DNA of 50,602 nt from Azospirillum sp. (GTDB lineage Bacteria > Pseudomonadota > Alphaproteobacteria > Azospirillales > Azospirillaceae). Positions within the stretch are counted from its first letter, which is position 1. Each line of letters starts with the position of its first letter. The stretch covers positions 1 through 50,602 of the forward strand of contig WGNK01000036.1 of NCBI GenBank assembly GCA_016124535.1. The letters are read 5' to 3'. The notes below the pieces were generated by a model that saw only the letters and a program-made list of their open reading frames with translations, did no database searches and had not been told where the DNA came from. Below, piece after piece: positions 10,240 to 17,391 of the stretch. The position numbers were made by a program, and so were the translations under genes.

Positions 10240-11439
10240 ATGACCCAGACCCCGCCAGACCGTGCCCAGGAAACCCTGTTGAGCCATGCCGGGCGTGACC
10301 CGGCCGGCAATTTCGGGATCGTCAATCCGCCGGTTTACCACGCCTCGACCGTGTTGTTTCCGACCCTGGCGGCACTCGAGGCGAGCGATCGTAACCCGTT
10401 CGAGGGGGTCAATTACGGCCGCACCGGCACGCCGACCTCGCAGGCCTTCGAAGCCGCGGTCAGCCAGCTCGAAGGCGGCTGGCGGGCGGTGACCGCGGCC
10501 TCCGGGCTCTCGGCGATCGCCACCGCGCTGTCCGCATTCACCGCCAGCGGTGACCATATTTTAGTCACCGACAGTGCTTACGGGCCGACCAGACGGTTCT
10601 GTAACGAGGTTCTGCGCGGCTACGGCGTCGAAACCGAGTACTATGATCCGCTGATCGGGGCCGGGATCGCACGTCTGATCCGGCCCAGCACCCGCGTGGT
10701 CTTTCTGGAGTCGCCGGGCTCGCTGACCTTCGAGGTCCAGGACATTCCGGCGGTTGCCGCCGCGGCGCGTGCCGCGGCGGCCGGCGGCCCGCTGACCCTG
10801 ATGATCGACAATACCTGGGCATCGCCGCTGTATTTCAAGCCGTTCGACCACGGCATCGACGTGTCGCTCCACGCCGCCACCAAATATATGGTCGGTCATT
10901 CCGACGCCATGCTCGGCGTGATCGTGACCAATCAGGCGAGTTTCGAGCCGGTCAAGCGCACCGCCATGCGCTTTGGCACCTGTGCCGGACCTGATGACGT
11001 CTACCTTGGCCTGCGCGGCCTCAGAACCATGGCGGTGCGGCTGGCGCGCCACCAGGAGAGTGGCCTGGCTCTGGCGGATTGGCTGGCCCGCCGACCCGAG
11101 GTGGCGCGGGTGCTCCATCCCGGCCGGCCGGGCGATCCCGGTCACGCCTTGTGGCGGCGGGATTTCACCGGCGCCTCGGGCCTGTTCGCGGCGGTGCTGC
11201 GGCCGTGCTCGAAGGCGGCGGTCGCCGCCATGCTCGATCATTTGGCGCTGTTCGGGATCGGCTATAGCTGGGGCGGCTTCGAAAGCCTGGCCCTGCCGGT
11301 CTATCCTGCGCGCATCCGGAGCGCCGTTCCGTGGTCGGAGCCCGGTCCGGTGATCCGCTTCCACGCCGGGCTGGAGAACATCGACGACCTGATCCGTGAC
11401 CTCGACCAGGGGTTTGCCCGGCTCAGCGCCGCTCTATGA
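10240..11439 (+). CDS. metC: Cystathionine beta-lyase (Cys/Met metabolism PLP-dependent enzyme)
   Basis: A 399-residue PLP enzyme of the Cys/Met metabolism family. The body shows NFGIVNPPVYHASTVLFPTL, GRTGTPTSQAFEAAVSQLEG, the PLP-ring stacking region, an IDNTWASPLYFKPFDHGID loop with the PLP Asp, and SLHAATKYMVGHSD with the internal aldimine lysine. This is the pattern of alphaproteobacterial cystathionine beta-lyases that split cystathionine into homocysteine, pyruvate and ammonia in methionine synthesis. Other members (gamma-synthase, gamma-lyase) cannot be fully excluded. The frame is open from 10189; the ATG at 10240 (MTQTPPDRAQETLLSHAG) is preferred because it has a GAGAG site and the family start. 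hisI follows 18 bases later. Confidence 0.88.
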   Translation: MTQTPPDRAQETLLSHAGRDPAGNFGIVNPPVYHASTVLFPTLAALEASDRNPFEGVNYGRTGTPTSQAFEAAVSQLEGGWRAVTAASGLSAIATALSAFTASGDHILVTDSAYGPTRRFCNEVLRGYGVETEYYDPLIGAGIARLIRPSTRVVFLESPGSLTFEVQDIPAVAAAARAAAAGGPLTLMIDNTWASPLYFKPFDHGIDVSLHAATKYMVGHSDAMLGVIVTNQASFEPVKRTAMRFGTCAGPDDVYLGLRGLRTMAVRLARHQESGLALADWLARRPEVARVLHPGRPGDPGHALWRRDFTGASGLFAAVLRPCSKAAVAAMLDHLALFGIGYSWGGFESLALPVYPARIRSAVPWSEPGPVIRFHAGLENIDDLIRDLDQGFARLSAAL

Positions 11440-11457
11440 CTTGATGAGGAGTTCCGG

Positions 11458-11883
11458 ATGTATAGCGAGGCCGCGATCGAGACCGTGCTGCCGGCGTTGC
11501 GCTTTGATGCCGATGGGCTGGTGCCCGCGGTGGCACAGGCGGCCACCACCGGCGAAGTGTTGATGGTGGCGTGGATGAACCGCGACGCTGTGGTCGAGAC
11601 GCTGAGGACCGGCCGGGTCTGTTATTGGTCGCGCTCGCGCTCGCGGCTGTGGCGCAAGGGCGAAAGCTCCGGCCAGGTGCAGCGTCTGAAGGAGTTCCGC
11701 CTCGACTGCGACGGCGACACGGTATTGCTGGTGGTCGAGCAGGCCGGCGTCGCCTGCCATACCGGGCGGCGCAACTGCTTCTTCCGGGCGATGCGGCCGG
11801 ACGGGCTGCAGCCGTTCCTGGAGGTCGAGACCGATCCGGCCCTGCTCTACGGGTCGGACCTCCTGGGGGGACCGGCGGCATGA
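11458..11883 (+). CDS. hisI: Phosphoribosyl-AMP cyclohydrolase
   Basis: A 141-residue enzyme for the third step of histidine synthesis, opening the purine ring of phosphoribosyl-AMP. Signature parts: [30 protein letters not shown], the metal-binding DCDGD (83-87), and the zinc cysteines in [12 protein letters not shown] (Cys100 and Cys107). It lacks the fused HisE pyrophosphatase domain of enterobacterial HisIE, so it is a stand-alone HisI. TGAGGAG precedes the ATG. No other his gene is nearby. It may be cotranscribed with the PLP lyase. Confidence 0.95.
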   Translation: MYSEAAIETVLPALRFDADGLVPAVAQAATTGEVLMVAWMNRDAVVETLRTGRVCYWSRSRSRLWRKGESSGQVQRLKEFRLDCDGDTVLLVVEQAGVACHTGRRNCFFRAMRPDGLQPFLEVETDPALLYGSDLLGGPAA

Positions 11884-11932
11884 CCTGCGGCCATGTGGCA
11901 TTTTAGTAACGGAAGCCGATTGCTGATTGGAA

Positions 11933-11946
11933 TTGATCCAGATCAA
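11933..11946 (+). promoter_or_regulatory. FNR/FixK-type box 1, upstream of small RNA 1
   Basis: TTGATCCAGATCAA matches the FNR/Anr/FixK consensus TTGAT-N4-ATCAA with no mismatch. Its centre (11939.5) lies 41.5 bases before the predicted RNA start at 11981, the class II activator position. A CAGACT hexamer at 11969-11974 (three matches to TATAAT) occupies the -10 position. The arrangement repeats at 12092. Confidence 0.8.
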
Positions 11947-11980
11947 AGGAAAGTTCGACCAGAACCATCAGACTGCACAA

Positions 11981-12050
11981 GTCTCTTAACCTCCCTGTCC
12001 ATCCTTTTCGGGCCGGAGAATCCAATCTGGATTTTCCGGCCCATTTTTTT
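11981..12050 (+). ncRNA. Predicted small RNA 1 of a tandem pair (about 70 nt), FNR-box driven
   Basis: The predicted transcript begins GTCTCTTAACCTCCCTGTCC at 11981 and ends in an intrinsic terminator. Its 5' region is nearly identical to that of small RNA 2 at 12140 (GTCTCTAACCCTCCCTTT), exactly at the start predicted from the box spacing in both cases. CCUCCC is an anti-Shine-Dalgarno motif able to pair with ribosome sites such as GGGAGG. No coding frame is convincing in this interval. A trans-acting RNA made under low oxygen is inferred. I do not recognise it as a named family, though CCUCC-motif RNAs are known in alphaproteobacteria. Confidence 0.75.
12010..12050 (+). terminator. Intrinsic terminator of small RNA 1
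   Basis: A continuous 15-pair stem runs from 12010 to 12024 and from 12028 to 12042 (GGGCCGGA with TCCGGCCC, plus an inner AATCCA/TGGATT part with one G-U pair) with a three-base loop. Seven T residues at 12044-12050 follow. This is a textbook Rho-independent terminator and is not needed for hisI, which ends 127 bases earlier. Confidence 0.9.
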
Positions 12051-12091
12051 CGCTGCTTTCATCGTCATTTTCCGCGGTCCGATCGTTCGAT

Positions 12092-12105
12092 TTGATATGG
12101 ATCAA
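12092..12105 (+). promoter_or_regulatory. FNR/FixK-type box 2, upstream of small RNA 2
   Basis: TTGATATGGATCAA is a second perfect TTGAT-N4-ATCAA site, 159 bases after the first. A good -10 hexamer, TATACC, lies at 12128-12133. The box centre (12098.5) is 41.5 bases from the predicted start at 12140. It falls downstream of terminator 1, so this promoter would serve a separate transcript. Confidence 0.85.
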
Positions 12106-12139
12106 AGAGCCTGGCCGGGTGATCGGCTATACCACGGTT

Positions 12140-12207
12140 GTCTCTAACCCTCCCTTTAATCGACTTCGCCGGAGACTCTCGCAAGAGGGTCTCCGGTAAT
12201 TTTATTT
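12140..12207 (+). ncRNA. Predicted small RNA 2 of a tandem pair (about 67 nt), FNR-box driven
   Basis: The predicted transcript starts GTCTCTAACCCTCCCTTTAA and ends with the terminator at 12169-12207. It shares box, spacing, 5' sequence and CCUCCC motif with small RNA 1, but the terminator stems differ completely, so the shared parts look conserved by function rather than by recent copying. An effect on translation of mRNAs with GGGAGG ribosome sites is inferred; aapJ and the SPFH gene in this window have such sites. Confidence 0.77.
12169..12207 (+). terminator. Intrinsic terminator of small RNA 2
   Basis: CCGGAGACTCTC (12169-12180) pairs with GAGGGTCTCCGG (12185-12196) over a GCAA tetraloop, 12 pairs with one G-T, and is followed by TAATTTTATTTC. 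It sits directly beside the stop codon of the convergent small gene at 12207 and may also serve that gene in the other direction. Confidence 0.85.
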
Positions 12208-12530
12208 CAGGGGTATATTTGGCGTTCGATGCCAATTTCCGCGGCCGGGAAAGCTGCCACCGCGGCATTGCGATGCAGGCTCAGCGTCGTGACCAGGCGG
12301 GCCAGCCAGGCGTCGACCGCAGCGGCATCGGCAGTGGCGAGTTCCCGCCGCCGGCGCGCGACGGCATCCCGCGCGTCCGCCGCCAGGCCGCTCTGCCGGC
12401 GATCTGAGGCCAGTCGCCCGAGCCGCCGGTGCCGGACCGCGCCGCCGAGCAGGATGGTTTCCACCACCTGCCAGGGCGGCGGTCCATCATAGGCGGCTTC
12501 CAGCGCGGCGAGGCGAATCGGTGTGATCAT
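12207..12530 (-). CDS. Hypothetical protein, 107 residues
   Basis: A small basic, Ala/Arg-rich protein starting MITPIRLAALEAAYDGPPPW and mostly helical in appearance. No motif or family is recognised and no signal peptide or membrane segment is seen. It lies 82 bases downstream of the S24 repressor gene on the same strand, so it may be its cotranscribed partner. Its stop codon abuts the small RNA 2 terminator. At this G+C, frames of this size also arise by chance, so I keep confidence moderate. Confidence 0.5.
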   Translation of the reverse strand: MITPIRLAALEAAYDGPPPWQVVETILLGGAVRHRRLGRLASDRRQSGLAADARDAVARRRRELATADAAAVDAWLARLVTTLSLHRNAAVAAFPAAEIGIERQIYP

Positions 12531-12612
12531 GACGCGATAAGACCAGAGTCTTAGCGAAGGGTCAAGAATTTTGTCCTAATTTCATCGGCAGCCGCTGCCC
12601 CGCGAGCGGGGT

Positions 12613-13245
12613 CTACTGGCTGGCCCAGATGATCCGGGCGATCCAGGCGACCTCGGCGCGTGGGATGACCCGGTCAGGGTGCAGCGGGTTGACCGATTTC
12701 AGCTCGATCCGGGTGGCGCTCTCGCGCAACAGCTGCTTGGCCAGAACCTCACCGGCGGTGGTCTTGACCACCACCCGGTCGCCGCGCCGCAGGCTCGCCG
12801 AGGGCGATACGATCACGGTATCGCCGTCGCGGTAGACCGGCTCCATGCTGTCGCCGTTGACTTCAAGGGCATAGGCGTTGGGATCGCCCAGATTGGGAAA
12901 CAGCAACTCGTCCCAGCCGCTGCCCACCGGATAGCCGGCATCATCGAAATACCCGGAATCGCCGGCCTGGGCATAGCCGATCACCGGCACCCGCTGGACC
13001 ATGCCACCGGCCCGGTGGTCGCCGATCAGGCCGACGAATTCCGGCAGTTCGGTATTGGTTGCCTCCAGGACCTTGGCCAGGCTTTCGGTCGACGGCCAGC
13101 GCAGCTTGCCCTCGCCGGTGGCGCGCTTGCTCTTGTTGAAGGTGGTCGGGTCGAGCCCGGCCAGGCGAGCCAGCCCGGACGGCGATAGGCCTTTCGCGGA
13201 GGCCAGGCGGTCGATTGCCCGCCAAAGGTCTGAATGCTTTAACAT
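12613..13245 (-). CDS. S24/LexA-like transcriptional repressor with N-terminal HTH
   Basis: A 210-residue repressor with an N-terminal helix-turn-helix (about residues 8-45: WRAIDRLASAKGLSPSGLAR then LAGLDPTTFNKSK) and a C-terminal S24 self-cleaving domain. The catalytic serine is Ser133 in VNGDSMEPVY and the lysine is Lys170 in GEVLAKQLL, 37 residues apart as in LexA. A likely cleavage site is the Ala-Gly in GYAQAGDSG near residue 94. Such repressors hold phage-type genes silent until RecA stimulates self-cleavage. It is divergent from the phage-type cassette at 13378, with palindromes between the two. Chromosomal relatives without a phage also exist. Confidence 0.88.
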   Translation of the reverse strand: MLKHSDLWRAIDRLASAKGLSPSGLARLAGLDPTTFNKSKRATGEGKLRWPSTESLAKVLEATNTELPEFVGLIGDHRAGGMVQRVPVIGYAQAGDSGYFDDAGYPVGSGWDELLFPNLGDPNAYALEVNGDSMEPVYRDGDTVIVSPSASLRRGDRVVVKTTAGEVLAKQLLRESATRIELKSVNPLHPDRVIPRAEVAWIARIIWASQ

Positions 13246-13247
13246 GG

Positions 13248-13294
13248 GAGTATAGTCTCATACTCGGGCATTCAGGTATATAGGAAAAAATACC
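13248..13294. promoter_or_regulatory. Operator-like palindromes between the S24 repressor and the phage-type cassette
   Basis: Two related inverted repeats sit immediately upstream of the repressor start. GAGTAT-N6-ATACTC spans 13248-13265, and GGTAT-N10-ATACC spans 13275-13294. Both present a G-T-A-T half-site facing outward. Position next to the repressor's own start and in front of the divergent cassette suggests binding sites for that repressor, giving self-control and control of 13378 onward. This is inference from position and symmetry. Confidence 0.5.
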
Positions 13295-13377
13295 CACAAA
13301 CCCCTTGACGGCGCAGATTAAGCGGAGTACGAACCTAACAAGAACAAAACGCAGACAAACACGGCGAGGTCCCCTGT

Positions 13378-13743
13378 ATGTCCCGAGACCGCTTCGTTCC
13401 CCGTCCCGCCGCCAGCGTCGAATCCGTACCGTTCGGGAGCCCCGAGGAGGCGTGGTTCTGGTTCGTCCAGGCCCGCGAGGCACTGGCGGCCGGTGCCCGA
13501 GTCACCGCCGGGCGGGGCGAGACGGCGCGACCCTGCGAACCCCTCGATGTGATGCGCGCGGTCGATCGGCTCTACCGTCAGCGGCGTCTGATGCGTGACC
13601 ATCTCTGTGTGCTGGTCCATTACGGCCGCCGGTTGATGGCACCGGATCCCCAGCGCCGCGCCGAGCTGCGGGCCTGCGGCTTGTGGCGCGAGGCGTTCGA
13701 CCGTCTGGGGCCGGTGCTGCGCGGCAAGGGCATCGTGCAATGA
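13378..13743 (+). CDS. Phage-type hypothetical protein, 121 residues
   Basis: The protein has no signal peptide or membrane segment. It shows PFGSPEEAWFWFVQAREALA and then CEPLDVMRAVDRLYRQRRLM, followed by a mostly helical C-terminus. I do not recognise a defined domain. It opens the phage-type cassette on the plus strand and overlaps the next gene by four bases (ATGA), so the two are translationally coupled. Its place before the portal gene suggests a small packaging or regulatory role, but nothing in the sequence proves this. Confidence 0.7.
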   Translation: MSRDRFVPRPAASVESVPFGSPEEAWFWFVQAREALAAGARVTAGRGETARPCEPLDVMRAVDRLYRQRRLMRDHLCVLVHYGRRLMAPDPQRRAELRACGLWREAFDRLGPVLRGKGIVQ

Positions 13744-14213
13744 GCACGCAATCGTCCCGCTCCGGCCCGGCGCCTGCCGACCGCGGCGCCCCCGCTGCCG
13801 GAGCCGGCCGCGCCTTGGTGGTGTTCCGCGGCGGGGCCGAACTTTGGTGGCTGCGTCTGCTCAAGCCCGGCTTTCGCCATTGTTTCGCGATGGTCGAGCA
13901 GGACGGCCAGTGGCTGAGCATCGACGCGCTGGCGCCGTTCATGGAAGTGACGCTGGTCGCGGGCGTCACCGAATCCGAGTTGGTCGGCTGGCTGCGCAGC
14001 CAAGGCATGACCGTGGTGGTGGCCGCGCTCCGGCGGGGTCTGACCCGTCCGGCGCCCTGGGCGCCGTTCACCTGTGTCGAGGCGGTCAAGCGGGTGCTTG
14101 GACTCCACCGACGCTGGCTGATCACGCCGTGGCAGCTTTACCGGCATCTCTGCGCCCGCGACGCGGCGGTGCCGCCCGCGCCCTGCCATGGCCCATTTTC
14201 CGTTGCCGCTTGA
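13740..14213 (+). CDS. Phage-type papain-like cysteine hydrolase candidate, 157 residues
   Basis: The start at 13740 overlaps the previous stop as ATGA. The middle reads GFRHCFAMVEQDGQWLSIDA, followed later by APFTCVEAVKRVLGLHRRW and ITPWQLYRHL. A His in the first part and a Cys in FTCVEAVK are the arrangement expected for a permuted NlpC/P60-like fold, as in some phage-associated amidases. The catalytic assignment is inference. A cell-wall role in entry or lysis would fit a phage cassette, but no signal sequence is present. Confidence 0.6.
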   Translation: MSTQSSRSGPAPADRGAPAAGAGRALVVFRGGAELWWLRLLKPGFRHCFAMVEQDGQWLSIDALAPFMEVTLVAGVTESELVGWLRSQGMTVVVAALRRGLTRPAPWAPFTCVEAVKRVLGLHRRWLITPWQLYRHLCARDAAVPPAPCHGPFSVAA

Positions 14214-14224
14214 GGAGATCTCTG

Positions 14225-14503
14225 ATGGCCGCTTTGCTTGCCGCCCCAAAAGCCCCACCGAGCTACGAGCCGACGATCGAGACCGTCTACCTGCCGGCGC
14301 CCACCGTCGCGGCGGAGCTCGTGACCACGGCTGTCGCCGCCGGTGACGGCCAGACCGCCGAGCAGGCAGCGGCGGAGGCCCTGGCCCGGCGGTCCCGCGG
14401 GGTGTCCGGCACGGTGCTGACGTCGTGGCGCGGCGTCGTCGAGCCGGGCGCGTTCGAGCTCAACGCCGCGCTGCCTCAGCGCAAACGTTTGCTCGGGGAA
14501 TAG
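14225..14503 (+). CDS. Phage-type hypothetical protein, 92 residues
   Basis: Begins at the ATG 14225 after a clear TTGAGGAGATC ribosome site, 11 bases past the previous stop. The protein is Ala-rich with the pattern TVYLPAPTVAAELVTTAVAA and ends LNAALPQRKRLLGE. No family is recognised. Tight packing between the hydrolase-like gene and the portal gene supports it as a real gene of the cassette. Confidence 0.65.
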   Translation: MAALLAAPKAPPSYEPTIETVYLPAPTVAAELVTTAVAAGDGQTAEQAAAEALARRSRGVSGTVLTSWRGVVEPGAFELNAALPQRKRLLGE

Positions 14504-14507
14504 GCCG

Positions 14508-16057
14508 ATGGGTGGACGCAAGACAGATCTCGCCGCGGTGTCCGCGGCCAGCCCGGCCGACGCCGCGGCCGGCATCGCCGTCGCCCTGCGCGAACGCTAC
14601 GCCGCCGCCAAGGCGCGGCGTGGTGTCTGGGAAGCCCATTGGCAGGAGTGCTACGACCACGCGCTGCCCCAGGGCGGCGGCATGTCCCGGCCGTCCACCG
14701 CCGGCGAGCGCCGGGTCGACCGGCTGTTCGATGGCACCGCGCCGGACGCGGTCGATCAGCTTGCGGCGAGCCTGATGGCCGAACTGACCCCGCCATGGTC
14801 GCGCTGGTTCGGCCTGGTCCCAGGCCCCGATCTCGATCCCGGCGAGCGTGACGGCGTCACCGCCCTGCTTGAGCGGATCGCCACCATCGTCCAATCCCAT
14901 TTCGATCGCTCCAATTTTGCCGTCGAGATGCATCAGTGCTATCTCGATCTGGTTGCCGCCGGTACCGCCAGCCTGCTGGTTGAGGAAAACCCACCGGGCG
15001 AACCCTCCAGTCTGCTGTTTACCGCGATCCCGCTGGCCGAGGCGGTGCTGGAGGACGGGCCGAGCGGCCGGCTCGACGTGACCTTCCGCACCGTCGCCCT
15101 GACCCTGGCACAGCTCGACCGCCGGTTCGGCTGCAGCGAATTGCCCGAGGCGCTGCGCCGGCGCGGTGAGCGGGAGCCCCAACATCGCTTCGAGGTGATC
15201 GAGGCGGTGGTGCCCGATGGTCCGGCCTATCGCTACGCCGTCCTGCTCGATCACGGCGATGGCACGCCCTCGGTCCTGCTCGAAGGTCGGTTCGGCCGCT
15301 CGCCCTTCGTCAATTTCCGCTGGATGAAGGCCCCCGGCGAGAGCTATGGCCGTTCGCCGGTGATGAAGGCGCTGCCCGACATCAAGACCGCCAATAAGGT
15401 GGTCGAACTGGTCTTGAAGAACGCCTCGATCGCGGTCAGCGGCATCTGGCAGGCCGACGATGACGGCGTGCTCAATCCGGCAACCATTCGCCTGGTCCCC
15501 GGCGCGATCAATCCAAGGCGGTCGGTTCCGCCGGCCTGACCGCCTTGGCCAATCCCGGCCGCTTTGACGTCTCTCAGCTGGTGCTCGACGATCTGCGCAA
15601 GCGGATCCGCCATGCCCTGCTGGTCGACCGGCTTGGGCCGGTCGCCGACTCCAGGATGACCGCGACCGAGGTGCTGGAACGCTCGGCGGAAATGGCCCGG
15701 CTGCTCGGCGCCACCTATGGCCGGCTGCAGTCGGAGCTGTTGACGCCGCTGATGCTGCGGGCACTCGACATTCTGCGCCGCCGGGGTGAAATCCCCGACA
15801 TCACCGTCGATGGCCGGCTGATTGCGCTGCAATACCGTTCGCCGCTGGCCCAGGCGCAGGCCCATCGCGACGTCCAGACCACCTTGCGCTGGTTGCAGAC
15901 CGCCGCCAGCCTGGGTCCGCAGGCCCTGGCCGCGGTCGATGTCGGCGCCGCCGCGCGCTGGCTGGGCCAGGTCTTCAACGTGCCGCCCGACCTGATCCGT
16001 GCGCCGACGACGATCGGCCCGGCGGCGCCGGGGGCCGGGGGGGCGGTCGATGGCTGA
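14508..16057 (+). pseudogene. Podovirus-type portal (head-to-tail connector) protein, frameshifted
   Basis: The first frame (14508-15539) reads RYAAAKARRGVWEAHWQECY early on, LFDGTAPDAVDQLAASLMAE after it, and later SPFVNFRWMKAPGESYGRSP. These are hallmarks of T7-like head-tail connector proteins that form the DNA portal. After VPGAI the frame breaks near 15511-15520 and hits a stop at 15537. The following frame continues GSAGLTALANPGRFDVSQLV without a gap, through a helical region with ERSAEMARLLGATYGRLQSE, to 16057. Together about 515 residues, normal for the family. One missing base near ATCAATCCAAGG explains it. Real decay and an assembly error are both possible. Confidence 0.8.
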
Positions 16058-16394
16058 GCGCCAGGCCCCAGGCTGGGAGGCCACCGGCTGGGACTGGTTC
16101 GCCGGGACCACGGCGGCCGACGCGCCCGGCAGCGTTGCGGCCTGCTTCGCCCGCTGTTTTGCCGGTGCTGACGGTGCGCGGGTGCTGGCGCATCTGCGCG
16201 CACTGACCCTTGACCGCGCCCTCGGCGCCGACGCGTCGGACGCGGCGCTGCGCCAGCTCGAAGGCCAGCGCCGGTTGGTCCTGACCCTGATCGCACTGGC
16301 CGCTCGGGGCCGCTCGTCACCCGCCGCGCCCGGCCAAATCCCTCCCACCGCCGCCGTCCCCCTGCCTGAAGGAGAATCCAGCCATGGCCGATAA
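16050..16394 (+). CDS. Phage-type hypothetical protein between portal and scaffold, 114 residues
   Basis: Starts at the ATG 16050, overlapping the portal stop by eight bases. The protein reads ACFARCFAGADGARVLAHLR and ALTLDRALGADASDAALRQL, then EGQRRLVLTLIALAARG, a helical core with a Pro-rich end. Proteins of this size and kind commonly lie beside portal genes in podovirus-type clusters; the function is unknown to me. It overlaps the next start by 11 bases. Confidence 0.65.
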   Translation: MAERQAPGWEATGWDWFAGTTAADAPGSVAACFARCFAGADGARVLAHLRALTLDRALGADASDAALRQLEGQRRLVLTLIALAARGRSSPAAPGQIPPTAAVPLPEGESSHGR

Positions 16395-17157
16395 CTTGCT
16401 GACCGCCATCCCCGTCGCCGCGGGCGCTGCCGCCGGTCCCAATGCCGGAGAGCCCGCAACACCGCCGCCGGGCGGGCGCCCGTCCCAGGTCCCGGAGAAG
16501 TTCTGGGACGCCAAGGCGAACGCCATTCGCGTCGATGCGCTGCTCAAATCCTATCTGGAGCTGGAGCGCCGGCTGTCCCGGAGCGGCGCCGGCAGCGAGG
16601 TCGGGGGGCCGAGCGACCCGACGCAGCTGCGCCGGGTGCTGGGCGTGCCGGACAGTCCCGAGGGTTACCGTGTCGCGTGCCCCCACGGCCTGTTCGCCCC
16701 CGACGCCAAGATCAACCAACGTCTGCATGGCGCCGGATTTGCGCCGGCCCAGGCTCAGCTGGTCTATGATCTCGCCGCCGAGCATTTCATTCCGATGATC
16801 CGCCAAATTGCCGGCGAATACGAAGCCGACCGTCAGCTCCAGCGCCTGGTCGAGCATTTCGGCGGCGAGGATAAATGGCGGGAGGTCTCGCGCCAGATGT
16901 TGGCCTGGGGCCGGAAGAACCTGCCCGCGGCGGCGATCGACGGCCTGGCGACCACTGCCGAGGGCGTGATTGCGCTGCACCGGCTGATGACCGGCGCCGA
17001 ACCGGTGACTTTGCGCGGAACCGCCGCCCAGGACGGCACCGGTGAGGCCGAGCTTCAGGCGCTGATGCGAGATCCCCGCTATTGGCGTGACCGCGACCCG
17101 GCATTGGTTGCCAAGGTCACTGAGGGCTACAAGCGACTCTATCCGGTCCAGAACTGA
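16384..17157 (+). CDS. Phage capsid assembly scaffolding-like protein
   Basis: A 257-residue protein with an Ala/Pro-rich start, then QVPEKFWDAKANAIRVDALL and KSYLELERRLSR, the pattern seen in T7-type scaffolding proteins (gp9-like), which guide assembly of the capsid shell and then leave. The C-terminal part is helical and ends RDPALVAKVTEGYKRLYPVQ. AAGGAG precedes the ATG. In complete phages the major capsid gene comes next; here the cluster stops, followed by a stem-loop and unrelated host genes. Confidence 0.72.
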   Translation: MADNLLTAIPVAAGAAAGPNAGEPATPPPGGRPSQVPEKFWDAKANAIRVDALLKSYLELERRLSRSGAGSEVGGPSDPTQLRRVLGVPDSPEGYRVACPHGLFAPDAKINQRLHGAGFAPAQAQLVYDLAAEHFIPMIRQIAGEYEADRQLQRLVEHFGGEDKWREVSRQMLAWGRKNLPAAAIDGLATTAEGVIALHRLMTGAEPVTLRGTAAQDGTGEAELQALMRDPRYWRDRDPALVAKVTEGYKRLYPVQN

Positions 17158-17191
17158 TCCGGGCGGCCCGGGGTCGCGTACCACACGGGAA

Positions 17192-17226
17192 AGCCGAACA
17201 CCGCCCAAGGCGTGCGGGGTTCGGCT
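17192..17226 (+). terminator. Stem-loop closing the phage-type cassette
   Basis: AGCCGAAC (17192-17199) pairs with GTTCGGCT (17219-17226), with a weaker inner CCGC/GCGG pairing. It starts 35 bases after the scaffold stop codon. There is no T-run, so it is a weak or Rho-assisted terminator at best. The rest of 17158-17391 shows nothing else. Confidence 0.45.
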
Positions 17227-17391
17227 GCTCCGGTCCGGGAGTTGAGCCGAATTTTAGGCAAATCTGCGTCAAAATGCGCCAGTGCGGTGAAAAGCAGACG
17301 TTAACCGGTCCGCGGGTATGCTGAGGCTGTTATCGGGCGCCCCTGGCAGAACCGTCGGAGGCCTGCATTTGCCAGAAAGGCGGACTTGGGC

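Noticed and set aside
11893..12147. Small protein of 84 codons across small RNA 1
   Set aside because: The frame runs through an intrinsic terminator and a second FNR box, has no ribosome site and no protein-like composition.
13378..17157. Gene transfer agent cluster
   Set aside because: The portal and scaffold are of podovirus (T7-like) type, not the RcGTA type, and the terminase, protease and capsid order of GTAs is absent.
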